This document shows, piece after piece, positions 36,367 through 45,730 of a DNA stretch of 64,000 bases. The notes below the pieces were generated by a model. That model saw nothing but the letters and a program-made list of their open reading frames with translations, was not told the origin of the DNA and ran no database searches. How positions within the stretch are numbered: position 1 is the stretch's first letter; each line of letters opens with the position of its first letter. The DNA lies in contig JAKPAG010000049.1 of the NCBI GenBank assembly GCA_029779535.1, positions 29,462-93,461 on the forward strand, given 5' to 3'. Made by a program: the position numbers and the translations under genes. This stretch comes from Pseudomonadota bacterium. Lineage in GTDB: Bacteria > Pseudomonadota > Alphaproteobacteria > Sphingomonadales > Sphingomonadaceae.

Positions 36367-37914
36367 ATGACCCCCGAACAGAGCCAGATCGTTGCCGCGC
36401 TGGACGCCGAACTGGCGCGGGCGCTGCGCGGGCCAGATCCGGCGGCGCGGGCGGCGCGGCTTGACCTGTGCCGCCGCGCGTTGGGGTTGGGGCTGGCCGG
36501 GCAGGCGGCGGCGCTGCTGGCCGCCATGGCCCGGGCCGCTCCGGCTGACGCCGACCTGGCCCTGCTACACGGAGTGGCCTTGCGCCAGGTGCAGCGCCTG
36601 CCCGAAGCGCTGGGGGTGTTCGAGGCGGCCCAGGCCGCCGGCGCCGCCGATCCCGCCCTGCTGCAAGGGATTGCCCAGACCCGTTACGAGGCGGGACTGC
36701 CCGCTGCCGACCACCTTGCCGCGGCTCTGGCGGCCCAGCCGGGTAATGCCGATCTGCTGCGCCTGCGGGCCGCCGCACTGGCTGCCGAAGGCGACATCCC
36801 CGGCGCCGAAGCGCTGCTGGAGGCTGAACTGGCGCGCAATCCCGGCTGGCTGGACGGGCACAAGGCGCTGTCCGTGCTGCGCTGGACCGTGGGCGACCAG
36901 TCTCGCTTTGCGGAAAGTTACGCGGCAGGCGCGCAGGCCCAGCCCGCCAATGACCAGCTATGGCTTGGCTGGTCGCGCGCGCTGATCCAGGCGCGCGATT
37001 GGGCCGGGGCAGGGGAGGTGCTCGACCGGGCCGAGGCGGCGCTGGGCCGCAGTCCGGCGCTGGCCACGACGCGCCTGCTGGTTGCCAGCGAAAGCGGCGA
37101 TACGGCGGCGACCGAGCGCCTGCTAGGCGAATGCGCGGGCTTGCGCGGCGAAACGATCGACCTGATCCGGCTGCGCCATTACCTGCGCCAGCGCCGGCTG
37201 AAGGAGGCGCAAGACGTCGCCCTGCCGCAGCTCATCACCCCCAGCGCTTCGCTGTTCTGGCCCTATCTGTCGCTGGTCTGGCGCATGGCCGGTGACGCGC
37301 GGCGGGAATGGATCGACCGGCCGGATCAGTTCATCCGCCCGCTGCCGGTCGACCTGTCCGCCAGCGAACTGGCCGAACTGGCCGAAGTGCTGCGCGGCCT
37401 GCACGTGATGGAGCGGCCCTATATCGAACAATCGGTGCGTGGCGGCACCCAGACCGATCGTTCGGTAATCCAGCGACACGAACCGATCATCCGCCTGGCC
37501 AAGGCGCGCTGGCTGTCGGCGCTGCGTGACTATGTCGATGGCTTGCCGCCGTTCGAACAGGGCCACCCGCTGCTGGGCCAGCCGCGCGGGGAACTGCTGG
37601 TCGAAGGCAGCTGGTCGGTCCGCCTGCTGCGGCAGGGCTACAACGTGCCGCACAACCACCCGGTCGGCTGGATCAGCACTGCGTTCTACGTGTCCCTGCC
37701 TGACGAAAGCCAGATGGGCCCGCAGCCCTCCGGGCACATCACCTTTGGCACTCCGCCCGAAGACCTGGGCCTGGACCTGGCGGCCTATGCCACGATCGCG
37801 TCGCAGCCGGGGCTGTGCGCGGTGTTCCCATCGACCATGTGGCATCGCACCATGCCCTTCGCGGATGGCGAGCGGCTGGTCATGGCGCTGGACCTGAAAC
37901 GCCCGCGCTGGTGA
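36367..37914 (+). CDS. TPR-repeat protein with C-terminal putative 2OG-Fe(II) oxygenase domain
   Basis: A 515-residue cytoplasmic protein without signal peptide. Residues about 1-300 are Ala/Leu-rich helical TPR-like repeats (for example AQTRYEAGLPAADHLAAALA). The last ~130 residues match the putative 2OG-Fe(II) oxygenase group: HNHPVGWISTAFYVSLP (H429/H431) as first metal-ligand region, FPSTMWHRT (H493) as distal His, and R503 in GERLVMALD for 2-oxoglutarate. It sits between TonB receptor 2 and halogenase 2, a setting also known from Caulobacter-type TonB loci. Substrate unknown; a protein or aromatic residue is possible. Confidence 0.78.
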   Translation: MTPEQSQIVAALDAELARALRGPDPAARAARLDLCRRALGLGLAGQAAALLAAMARAAPADADLALLHGVALRQVQRLPEALGVFEAAQAAGAADPALLQGIAQTRYEAGLPAADHLAAALAAQPGNADLLRLRAAALAAEGDIPGAEALLEAELARNPGWLDGHKALSVLRWTVGDQSRFAESYAAGAQAQPANDQLWLGWSRALIQARDWAGAGEVLDRAEAALGRSPALATTRLLVASESGDTAATERLLGECAGLRGETIDLIRLRHYLRQRRLKEAQDVALPQLITPSASLFWPYLSLVWRMAGDARREWIDRPDQFIRPLPVDLSASELAELAEVLRGLHVMERPYIEQSVRGGTQTDRSVIQRHEPIIRLAKARWLSALRDYVDGLPPFEQGHPLLGQPRGELLVEGSWSVRLLRQGYNVPHNHPVGWISTAFYVSLPDESQMGPQPSGHITFGTPPEDLGLDLAAYATIASQPGLCAVFPSTMWHRTMPFADGERLVMALDLKRPRW

Positions 37915-37928
37915 TTGGCAAGTTGCGT

Positions 37929-37944
37929 CTGCAATCGATTGCCG
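37929..37944 (+). promoter_or_regulatory. LacI-B operator ahead of halogenase 2
   Basis: TCTGCAATCGATTGCCG carries the CAATCGATTG core at 37932-37941, 58 bp upstream of the halogenase ATG. This gives halogenase 2 its own LacI-controlled promoter within the locus. Confidence 0.68.
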
Positions 37945-37998
37945 AATAAGCTTGATCGCGCCGCGCGGATCAGGGATGACAGCGCCAAGGAGAGTGTG

Positions 37999-39501
37999 AT
38001 GCAGCAAGGCGATTCCATCCGGTCGATCGTGATTGTCGGCGGCGGCACTGCCGGCTGGATGACCGCCGCGGCCCTGGCCAACGCGATCCGCACCGGCTGC
38101 GCGATCACCCTCATCGAAAGCGACGAGATCGGCACCGTAGGCGTGGGGGAGGCGACCATCCCGCCGATCCGCACCTTCAACGAAACGCTGGGCATTGATG
38201 AAAACGACTTCATCAAGGCCACCCAATGGTCATTCAAGCTGGGCATCCAGTTCGTTGGTTGGGGCACCGAGCAAAGCCGCTATTTCCACCCGTTCGGCAC
38301 CCACGGCCGCAATTTTGATTTCGTGCCCCTGCACCAGTACTGGATCGCCGCCCACCAGCAGGGCCGCGCGCCCGATCTGGTCGAGCTGTGCATGGCCTGG
38401 GCTGCGGCCAAGCGGGGCAAGTTCGCCCACCCGGTGCAGGACCCGCGCTCGGTCCTGTCGACCTTCGACTATGCCTATCACTTCGATGCCGGGCTTTATG
38501 CGCGGTTCCTGCGCAGCTATGCCGAAGCGCGCGGGGTGACGCGGATCGAAGGCAGGATCGCGGATGTCGCGCTGCACGGTGAAAGTGGCCACGTCAGCCA
38601 CGTCACGCTGGAAGACGGGCGGCGGTTCGATGGCGACCTGTTCGTCGATTGCTCGGGCTTTCGCGGGCTGTTGATCGAAGGGGCCTTGCAGACCGGCTAC
38701 CAGGACTGGACCCACTGGCTGCCGTGCGACCGGGCCGTGGCGGTTCCTTGCGAACGGGCTGGCGAATTTACCCCCTATACCCGCTCCACCGTGCGGCCTG
38801 CCGGGTGGCAATGGCGCATCCCGCTGCAGCACCGCACCGGCAACGGCTATGTCTATTGCAGCCAGTTCGTGTCGGACGACGAGGCGGCTGCAACGCTGCT
38901 CGCGAACCTCGATGGCAAGGCGCTGGCCGACCCCAGGCCGCTGCGCTTTGTCACCGGGCGGCGCAACCTGTTCTGGAACCGCAATGTGGTGGCGATCGGC
39001 CTGTCCGGCGGGTTCATGGAGCCGCTGGAATCGACCTCGATCCACCTGATCCAGGCCGGCATTGCCAAGCTGCTGGCCTTGTTCCCCGACCGCAATTTCG
39101 ACCCGCTGGTGACCGAGGAATACAACCGCATCGCGATCAATGAATTCGAACGGATCCGCGACTTCATCATCCTGCACTACAAGCTGACCAGCCGCACCGA
39201 CACCGAGCTGTGGCGCTATTGCGGGGCGATGGACGTGCCCGATACCGTCACCTGGAAGATCGAGCATTTCCGCCGCCACGGCCGGCTGGTGCAGCGCGAT
39301 GCCGACCTGTTCGGCCCGCCGAGCTGGCTGGCGGTGCATGTCGGGCAAGGCAACCTGCCGCAGGGCATGGACCCGCTGCTGCCGCTGCGCGGCAACGATC
39401 CGGCCGATTACCTGCTCAAACTGGAAGGCGCGCTGGCCCGTGCTGCCGAAGCCATGCCCAGCCACGCGGAGTGGATCGCCCGGCACTGCGCGGCGGCCTG
39501 A
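37999..39501 (+). CDS. Tryptophan-halogenase-like flavoprotein (locus B)
   Basis: A 500-residue paralogue of the locus A halogenase. It has the FAD motif GGGTAGW (14-20), Lys K80 in [14 protein letters not shown] (270-275) and E344 in [10 protein letters not shown], so the catalytic frame is complete. The region [14 protein letters not shown] is identical in both copies, while the N-terminal substrate-side loop (residues 88-150) differs. AAGGAGAG precedes the ATG. It has its own LacI-B operator and is convergent with fructokinase. The natural substrate is unknown. Confidence 0.9.
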   Translation: MQQGDSIRSIVIVGGGTAGWMTAAALANAIRTGCAITLIESDEIGTVGVGEATIPPIRTFNETLGIDENDFIKATQWSFKLGIQFVGWGTEQSRYFHPFGTHGRNFDFVPLHQYWIAAHQQGRAPDLVELCMAWAAAKRGKFAHPVQDPRSVLSTFDYAYHFDAGLYARFLRSYAEARGVTRIEGRIADVALHGESGHVSHVTLEDGRRFDGDLFVDCSGFRGLLIEGALQTGYQDWTHWLPCDRAVAVPCERAGEFTPYTRSTVRPAGWQWRIPLQHRTGNGYVYCSQFVSDDEAAATLLANLDGKALADPRPLRFVTGRRNLFWNRNVVAIGLSGGFMEPLESTSIHLIQAGIAKLLALFPDRNFDPLVTEEYNRIAINEFERIRDFIILHYKLTSRTDTELWRYCGAMDVPDTVTWKIEHFRRHGRLVQRDADLFGPPSWLAVHVGQGNLPQGMDPLLPLRGNDPADYLLKLEGALARAAEAMPSHAEWIARHCAAA

Positions 39502-39514
39502 CGCCGCGCGGCAA

Positions 39515-40411
39515 TCAGCCGAGCGCCTGCCGCCCCAGCGCGATGGCCCCGGTAATCCCGGCATCGTCGCCCAGGGCGGGACCGACAATGTAGCGTTCCA
39601 TCCCGGGATCGAGCTGCGGCGCCTGGATATAGCCCGCCAGCCGTGCTTCGACCGCGCGCCGCAGGGCGGGGATCAGACCGGGGGTCTTCATCACCCCGCC
39701 GCCGAAGATCAACCGGTCGGGCATGTGCAGCAGCACCAGGCTCACCGCCAGCTGCGCGACATAGCCCGCGATCAGGTCCACCTTGTCCGTCGGGCTGCCC
39801 AGCTCCGACAGGCTTTGCCCCCAGCGCGCCTTGATTGCCGGTCCGGCCGCCAGCCCTTCCAGGCAGTCGTGGTGATAGGGGCAGAAGCCGGCATAGGGGT
39901 CGACCGCGCGGTCGTGCGGCACGGGAATGTGGCCGCTTTCGAAATGGGAAAAGCCCATGATCGAACGGCCATGCCGCAGCACGCCCGAGCCGATCCCGGT
40001 GCCCACCGTGGTATAGGCCAGCGTCGCGCAGTCTCGGCCCGCGCCCGCCTGCCATTCGCCCAGCGCCGCGCCGTTCACGTCGGTATCGACCACGATTGGC
40101 GCGCCGAACCGGCCCAGCACGTCGTGGAACCGCGCCCCGCTCCAGCCGGGCTTGGGTGTGGTGGTGAACGTGCCATAGCCGGGCGATGCGGGATCGATGT
40201 CGATCGGCCCGAAGCTGGCCACGCCGAAGGCGGCGATGGTCCCATGCGCCGCGCTGGCCTGTTCGAAAAAGCGGGCCATGGCCGGAAAGCAGGTGGCCGG
40301 GGTTTCGGTGGGAATGCGGGTGCGCGCCAGGATGGTGCCATCTTCTTGCGCCAGCGCGACCACGAACTTGGTTCCGCCCGCTTCCACTGCGCCGATCAGT
40401 CGTTGTGCCAT
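39515..40411 (-). CDS. ROK family fructokinase
   Basis: A 298-residue sugar kinase. The N-terminal ATP loop reads GAVEAGGTKFVVAL, followed by TVGTGIGSGV and the ROK zinc motif in CPYHHDCLEGLAAGPA, typical of Mak/ScrK-type fructokinases. It phosphorylates fructose to fructose-6-phosphate. The start is ATG 40411; upstream codons in frame belong to the preceding gene's region. It completes the sucrose/fructan pathway supplied by GH32/GH68. A degenerate LacI-B site lies 30 bp upstream. Confidence 0.88.
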   Translation of the reverse strand: MAQRLIGAVEAGGTKFVVALAQEDGTILARTRIPTETPATCFPAMARFFEQASAAHGTIAAFGVASFGPIDIDPASPGYGTFTTTPKPGWSGARFHDVLGRFGAPIVVDTDVNGAALGEWQAGAGRDCATLAYTTVGTGIGSGVLRHGRSIMGFSHFESGHIPVPHDRAVDPYAGFCPYHHDCLEGLAAGPAIKARWGQSLSELGSPTDKVDLIAGYVAQLAVSLVLLHMPDRLIFGGGVMKTPGLIPALRRAVEARLAGYIQAPQLDPGMERYIVGPALGDDAGITGAIALGRQALG

Positions 40412-40440
40412 GACGTCTGCTTGCACCTCTGCCGGCGTCT

Positions 40441-40454
40441 TGCAATCCTTTGCA
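40441..40454 (-). promoter_or_regulatory. Degenerate LacI-B operator ahead of fructokinase
   Basis: TGCAATCCTTTGCA matches the symmetric TGCAATCGATTGCA at 12 of 14 positions and lies between the aminotransferase stop and the fructokinase start. The two mismatches are at the centre, so affinity may be lower. Confidence 0.5.
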
Positions 40455-40460
40455 TACGAA

Positions 40461-41624
40461 TTAGCCGAGCGCTTGCCGGAATGCTGCCAGCCGGGCGACC
40501 GCCTCGTCCAGCGTGGCGTCCTGCTTGGCGAAGCACAGCCGCAGGTAGCCCCGCGGCGCGTGTTGGGCATAGAACGCGCTGACCGGGATCGAGGCGACCC
40601 CGGCCTCGCGCAGCAGCCTCTCGGCCAGCGCCGCATCGTCATCGGCGGGCAGGCCGCTGGCGGCCAGGTCGATGATCACGAACCAGGTTCCCGCCGCCGG
40701 CAGCACTGCAAAGCCCGCCGCGCGCAGCCCATCGACCAGCCGCCGCCGCGCCTGTTCATAGCGCTGGCGGTGCGCCCGGTGCCAGGCGGGCGGCAGGTTA
40801 AGCCCCTCGGCCGCGGCCCATTGCAGCGGGGTGGCGGTGGTAAAGGTCAGGAACTGGTGCTGCTGCGCGGCCGCTGCCAGCAGGCGCGGCGCGGCAACGA
40901 TCCAGCCGACTTTCCACCCGGTCATCGAGAACAGCTTGCCGGCCGATCCGATCTTGAGCGTCCGCTCGCGCAGTGCCGGGATCTGCAGGGTCGAGGTCAT
41001 TGCCGCCCCGTCCAGCACCATGCCCTCCCACACCTCGTCCGAGATGACGTAGAAGCCGCGGGCCTGCGCCAGTTCGCCGATCCGGTCCAGCGTTGCCCGG
41101 TCGAGCAGCGCGCCGGTCGGGTTGTTGGGGGTGTTGAGCACGATTGCCCGTGTCCGCGGCGTGATCGCCGCTTCCAGCTGGCCCGCAGGCAGGGTCCAGT
41201 GCGGCGGCTCCAGGCTGACCAGCACCGGCACGCCGCCGGCGCGCAGCACCAGCGGCACGTAGGCATCATACAGCGGCTGGACCAGGATCACCTCGTCCCC
41301 CGGACGGACAATGCCCAGGATTGCGGCGGCCAGCGCCTCGGTCGCGCCGGAGGTAACCATCACCTCGTCGGGCGAAAGGTCCACGCCCTGTTCGCGGCGG
41401 TAATAGCCCGCCACCGCCTCGCGCAGCTGCGGCAGGCCGCGCATCGGCGGGTACTGGTTCGAACGGGTGCGCAGCGCGGTGCAGGCAGCTTCGACCAGTT
41501 CGTCCGGCTCGGCCATGTCGGGAAAACCCTGGCCCAGGTTGATCGCGCCCAGGTCCTGCGACAGGCGCGACATGCGTTCGAACACGGTGGTGGTCAGGGC
41601 GGGAAGATCGTCGGCATTGTGCAT
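40461..41624 (-). CDS. Class I/II aminotransferase, methionine aminotransferase (YbdL)-like
   Basis: A 387-residue PLP enzyme. The PLP Lys lies in SAGKLFSMTGWKVGW; NTPNNPTGALL and the YPPMRGLPQLREAV entry region are typical of the KAT/YbdL subgroup, which transaminates methionine, aromatic amino acids or kynurenine. The start is ATG 41624; a TTG three codons earlier is an unlikely alternative. It is co-oriented with fructokinase 49 bp away but functionally unrelated. Divergent from TonB receptor 3. Confidence 0.85.
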   Translation of the reverse strand: MHNADDLPALTTTVFERMSRLSQDLGAINLGQGFPDMAEPDELVEAACTALRTRSNQYPPMRGLPQLREAVAGYYRREQGVDLSPDEVMVTSGATEALAAAILGIVRPGDEVILVQPLYDAYVPLVLRAGGVPVLVSLEPPHWTLPAGQLEAAITPRTRAIVLNTPNNPTGALLDRATLDRIGELAQARGFYVISDEVWEGMVLDGAAMTSTLQIPALRERTLKIGSAGKLFSMTGWKVGWIVAAPRLLAAAAQQHQFLTFTTATPLQWAAAEGLNLPPAWHRAHRQRYEQARRRLVDGLRAAGFAVLPAAGTWFVIIDLAASGLPADDDAALAERLLREAGVASIPVSAFYAQHAPRGYLRLCFAKQDATLDEAVARLAAFRQALG

Positions 41625-41927
41625 CGTTTGCAACCATTCGCCCGGCAGGGCTTCGCGTCAAGCCGGAAGACCCTGTGCAAACGGTTGCCGGCAGGCCCCA
41701 GAATCAGGCCGGAATTGCCGCAATGCAGCATCGCGCGGCAAGGCTGCAACAGGGGTGGAAAAGCCGCAATTCTGCGGGGTTCAGGCCAGCGCACTGTGGC
41801 TATTACGTTACGGAAAGCGGCGAAACTAACGGGGCGATTAAAACGGGTTGTCAAGCGCCCTGCATGGTGTTCTATTCGATTTCGCAACCGCCCGGTAAAG
41901 GGACGGGCAAATGAGGAGAGAGGGCTG

Positions 41928-44888
41928 ATGAGGGTGAAGCTGACCCTGCTTGCTGGCGCATGTGCCGGCGCAATCGCGTTTCCTGCCTATGCGCAGAATG
42001 CCGCTGCAGACAACAAGGACGATGGTACCGAAATCATCGTTACCGCACAGCGTTCGAACCAGCGCCTGCAGGATGTTCCCATCGCTGTTTCGGCCTTCAA
42101 CAGCGAAGCGCTCGAAAAGCAGCAGATCAAGAACACCTCTGACCTGCAGCTGTCCCTGCCGAACGTCACCTTCACCAAGACGAACTTCACGTCTGCCAGC
42201 TTCACCATTCGCGGCATCGGCGACCTGTGCGTCGGCGTGACCTGCGACAGTGCTACCGCCATCCACCTGAACGACGCGCCGCTGTTCGGCACCCGTCTGT
42301 TCGAAGGTGAATTCTACGACCTGGCGCAGATCGAAGTGCTGCGCGGTCCGCAGGGCACCCTGTTCGGCCGCAACGCGACTTCGGGCGTGGTCAACTTCCG
42401 CACCGCGCGGCCGGACCTGTCGGGCATGGGCGCCAGCGCCGAAGCCGAATACGGCAACTACAACGGCATCAAGTTCAAGGGCATGGTCAACGCCCCGCTG
42501 AGCGATGCGATCGGTGTGCGCCTGTCGGGCTTCTACCTGAACCGCGACGGTTATACCAAGAACCTCTACGACAACTCGCGGATCGACGATCGCGACATGT
42601 ACGGCCTGCGCGGCTCGATCCGGATCGAGCCCGGCACTGGCACCACCATCGACGTGATGGCCCAGTACTTCCACGAAAAGGATGCGCGGATGCGTATCCA
42701 GAAGCAGCTGTGCCAGCGCGACCCGACCGGCGTGCTGGGCTGCCTCGCCGGAGGCCTGCCGTATGAAACCACCAATGCCAATACCACTTTCGTGGGCGTG
42801 CTGACCTCGAAGGAATTCTTTGCGACGCAAGGTCTGCCTACGGCGCTGGCACTGGGCAGCGTCTATGGTCCGGACGTCTATGCCGGTGTCGTCAACCCGG
42901 CCGACGTGCGCACCGTCAACACGGATACCAAGCCCAGCTACTACACCCAGGAATGGATCGTGCAGGGCAGCATCGACCAGGAACTGGGTAGCGGCCTCTC
43001 GCTGAAGCTCAGCGGGAACTACCAGAAGGTCGATCTGGACTCGAGCCAGGACTACAACAACTCGGTGCAGAGCCGCGCGGGCTATGCCACGGCGCTCAAC
43101 ACCCTGGCGGTGTTCGCGGCCAACGGCATTCCCACCGGGCTTGCCTCGCCGGCGTTCGTGCCCGGCAGCTCGGCCTATTTTGCCCCCATTGCCGCCGCGC
43201 TGATGCCCAGCGGTCCCAACGGTCCGCTCTGCACCTCGCTGGCCGAAGAAACCGGCACCGGGTCCTTCGGCGGCCACAAGGTCTGCGCCAGCTCGCCGCT
43301 CGACTTTGACCGCTCGAACCAGTACCAGACCAGCTGGTCGACCGAAGCGATCCTGTCGTCGAAGTGGGACGGTCCGTTCAACTTCCTGCTGGGCGGAATC
43401 TACAGCAAGCTGCACCTCAAGGAGAACAGCTACTACATCAATTCCTTCGGGATTGACTACTTCACCGGTCTGGTCGGCTCGTTCACGTCGTTCGCGAACG
43501 GCCTGCCGCCCAGCTACCTGGCGACGCCGACCTATCGCAACAACTCGGACAACATGGTCGTCAAGAGCCATGGCATCTTCGGTGAAGCGTACTACGCGTT
43601 CAACGACCAGCTGAAGCTGACCCTGGGCCTGCGTTACAACCACGACGAGAAGGAACTCTCGGCCCGTACCACGCTGGCCAGCTTCCTGGCGCCGTACAAC
43701 TCGACCAATGCCTATGCCTCGCCCTACATCGGCTCGTACGATGCGGACGCGGGCATTGCCGGTAACCAGTTGTTCCAGATCCGCAAGGTGAAGTTCAGCG
43801 AATGGACCGGCCGCGCCGTGCTGGATTACCAGATCACCCCGGACAACCTGCTCTACTTCTCGTATTCGCGGGGCTACAAGTCGGGCGGTATCAACCCGCC
43901 GCTGTCGCCGGTGTTCTCGGTTCCGGAAGGGTTCAAGCCGGAATTCGTCGATGCCTTCGAAATGGGTTCGAAGAACACCTTCGGCAAGGTTCAGCTGAAC
44001 CTCACCGGGTTCTACTACAAGTACAAGGATCTGCAGCTGTCGCGCATCGTGGCTCGTACCTCGGTGAACGACAACGTCAGCGCCAACATCTGGGGCCTGG
44101 AAGCCGAAGCGGTCATTCGCGCCACGCCGGAACTGACGCTCAACATGAACGCCAGCTACCTCAACGCGAAGGTTTCGGAAGACAAGTTCCTGGCCAACCC
44201 GCGCGACTTTGGCGGCGGCCGTTCGGACTCGGTGATCATCAAGGATATCACCAACGGCGCGAACTGCGCCGTGGCGCCGAACACTGCCGGCAACGCTGCC
44301 GGGTCGAACGGGTTCGTCAACCAGGTCAACACCATCATCAACGCGGGTCTTGCGGCCCCGCTGAAGGCTGGTGCGGGCCTGCAGCCGACCACGGCCTTCC
44401 CGGCCAACGGCGGTATCAAGTCGACCGGCGCGTTCGGTGTCTGCGCGGTGCTCAGCGCCCTCGCGCCGACCCTTGGCGCTTCGTTCGGCGGCGTGACGGT
44501 CTATTCGTCGGGTATCACCGCCAACATCAAGAACAACAAGCTGCCCGGCGCGCCGGACTACAAGTTCTCGGCTGGCGTGCAGTACGCTGCTCCGCTGGGT
44601 GGTGACATGACCCTGACCCCGCGTGCGGACTTCATCTACACCGGCAAGTCGTTCGGCAACATCTTCAACGGAACGGTCAACGAGATCCCGAGCTTCACCC
44701 AGGTGAACGCTCAGCTGCAGCTCGATGGCCCGGACAAGAAGTGGTACGCCCGCGCCTGGGTCCAGAACCTGTTCAACAAGGACTCGATCACCGGTCTCTA
44801 CGTGACCGACCAGTCCTCGGGGAACTACACCAACATCTTCACGCTCGAACCGCGCCGTTACGGCGTCACTGCGGGCGTCAAGTTCTAA
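41928..44888 (+). CDS. TonB-dependent receptor (third, substrate unknown)
   Basis: A 986-residue outer-membrane receptor. The signal peptide is MRVKLTLLAGACAGAIAFPAYAQ; the TonB-box-like EIIVTAQRSNQRLQDVPIAVSAF, plug motifs (IEVLRGPQGTLFGRNATSG) and a barrel ending in Phe (GVTAGVKF) follow. The plug type differs from the sugar receptors of loci A and B and matches the large FecA/CirA-like sphingomonad group used for siderophores, aromatics and others. AGGAGAGAGGG precedes the ATG at 41928. The frame is open far upstream, but that part is antisense to two other genes. A strong terminator follows. Confidence 0.9.
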   Translation: MRVKLTLLAGACAGAIAFPAYAQNAAADNKDDGTEIIVTAQRSNQRLQDVPIAVSAFNSEALEKQQIKNTSDLQLSLPNVTFTKTNFTSASFTIRGIGDLCVGVTCDSATAIHLNDAPLFGTRLFEGEFYDLAQIEVLRGPQGTLFGRNATSGVVNFRTARPDLSGMGASAEAEYGNYNGIKFKGMVNAPLSDAIGVRLSGFYLNRDGYTKNLYDNSRIDDRDMYGLRGSIRIEPGTGTTIDVMAQYFHEKDARMRIQKQLCQRDPTGVLGCLAGGLPYETTNANTTFVGVLTSKEFFATQGLPTALALGSVYGPDVYAGVVNPADVRTVNTDTKPSYYTQEWIVQGSIDQELGSGLSLKLSGNYQKVDLDSSQDYNNSVQSRAGYATALNTLAVFAANGIPTGLASPAFVPGSSAYFAPIAAALMPSGPNGPLCTSLAEETGTGSFGGHKVCASSPLDFDRSNQYQTSWSTEAILSSKWDGPFNFLLGGIYSKLHLKENSYYINSFGIDYFTGLVGSFTSFANGLPPSYLATPTYRNNSDNMVVKSHGIFGEAYYAFNDQLKLTLGLRYNHDEKELSARTTLASFLAPYNSTNAYASPYIGSYDADAGIAGNQLFQIRKVKFSEWTGRAVLDYQITPDNLLYFSYSRGYKSGGINPPLSPVFSVPEGFKPEFVDAFEMGSKNTFGKVQLNLTGFYYKYKDLQLSRIVARTSVNDNVSANIWGLEAEAVIRATPELTLNMNASYLNAKVSEDKFLANPRDFGGGRSDSVIIKDITNGANCAVAPNTAGNAAGSNGFVNQVNTIINAGLAAPLKAGAGLQPTTAFPANGGIKSTGAFGVCAVLSALAPTLGASFGGVTVYSSGITANIKNNKLPGAPDYKFSAGVQYAAPLGGDMTLTPRADFIYTGKSFGNIFNGTVNEIPSFTQVNAQLQLDGPDKKWYARAWVQNLFNKDSITGLYVTDQSSGNYTNIFTLEPRRYGVTAGVKF

Positions 44889-44912
44889 GCACTCCTGGGA
44901 GGGATGCTTATC

Positions 44913-44949
44913 GGGGCTCCGGGCTTAGTGCCCGGGGCCCCTTTCTTTT
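44913..44949 (+). terminator. Rho-independent terminator after TonB receptor 3
   Basis: GGGGCTCCGGGC (44913-44924) pairs with GCCCGGGGCCCC (44930-44941) with one G-U pair and a 5-nt loop, directly followed by TTTCTTTT. Confidence 0.85.
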
Positions 44950-45071
44950 GCCCGCTCGGTGGCTGCGCGGGGCGGCTCCGGGCAGCTGTCCCGGTTTGGC
45001 GCAGCGCCTGCCGCATGCGCCTTGACTTGCCCGGCATCCCCGGCTCAATCGGCCGTGGATCGCATGGAAAA

Positions 45072-45530
45072 ATGACAATGAATGATCAGACGGCCGCCGC
45101 CATCTGCGCCTGGCAGGAACAGCTGGCGGAAATCGCCTTCAATTGCGCGGCGGCATCAGCGGATGAAGCGGCGGACCTGGTCCTGGCAACGCGCGATGTA
45201 CTGGCCGGCGCTCCCGGTGAATGGGGCCGCCGGTTTGCCGGCCTGCCGGACCGCGCCGCCCTCATTGCCCTGCTCGCGGCCGGCGCTGCCAGCACCGCCG
45301 CCCTGTCGCTGGTCGAAGGACGGGCAGGTTTCCTCTTGTCGCAGGCCCAGGCTGGTTGCCCGATGGCAACCGTGGTAATCGAAGGCCTGACCGGCGAGGC
45401 GAGCGCCGAGGGGGACTGCCTGGCCACCGCCCTGCTGGGCGCGCTGACGGCGGCCCTGGCCGGTCCCGCGCTCAAGCTGCAAGACGCTCAGTCGGTATCC
45501 GCACCGGCGCCGGGCGTCCGGCTCAACTGA
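45072..45530 (+). CDS. Unrecognised alpha-helical protein, 152 residues
   Basis: An Ala/Leu-rich, predicted helical protein starting MTMNDQTAAAICAWQEQLAE with no signal peptide or membrane segment. The middle reads EWGRRFAGLPDRAALIALLAAG; the tail is Pro/Val-rich (SVSAPAPGVRLN). I do not recognise the family. ATG at 45072 or 45078 could serve as start; the frame is open to 44904, but that part covers the preceding terminator. A GC-rich hairpin follows its stop. It precedes the flagellar region and may be unrelated to it. Confidence 0.55.
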   Translation: MTMNDQTAAAICAWQEQLAEIAFNCAAASADEAADLVLATRDVLAGAPGEWGRRFAGLPDRAALIALLAAGAASTAALSLVEGRAGFLLSQAQAGCPMATVVIEGLTGEASAEGDCLATALLGALTAALAGPALKLQDAQSVSAPAPGVRLN

Positions 45531-45549
45531 TCCGCCATCCTGGAAAGGG

Positions 45550-45586
45550 GACGCCCCGGCCGGGACGGGACGGTGGCCGGGGCGTC
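45550..45586 (+). terminator. Hairpin after the 152-residue gene
   Basis: GACGCCCCGGCC (45550-45561) is the exact reverse complement of GGCCGGGGCGTC (45575-45586), with a 13-nt loop, 19 bp after the stop. No U tract is seen. Confidence 0.5.
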
Positions 45587-45730
45587 GGGGATCGGAACAG
45601 GTGTTAGTGTACCAGGCTTCCTTCCAGGACTTGATTGGCGCCGGGCGTTGTTCCCTGCGCAAGGACTGAATAGGACCAACATGGTTACGGGCGCGCTAGG
45701 CCCGCACTAGGTATGAATCCCTGGTCCGGA

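Noticed and set aside
41620..41689. LacI-like motifs TGCATCGTTTGCAA and TGCAAACGGTTGCC between the aminotransferase and TonB receptor 3
   Set aside because: They match neither operator family of this window, the first overlaps a coding start, and no regulator gene is adjacent.
40197..41927. Open frame extending TonB receptor 3 upstream by 577 codons
   Set aside because: The extension is antisense to fructokinase and aminotransferase genes; the signal peptide and ribosome site fix the start at 41928.
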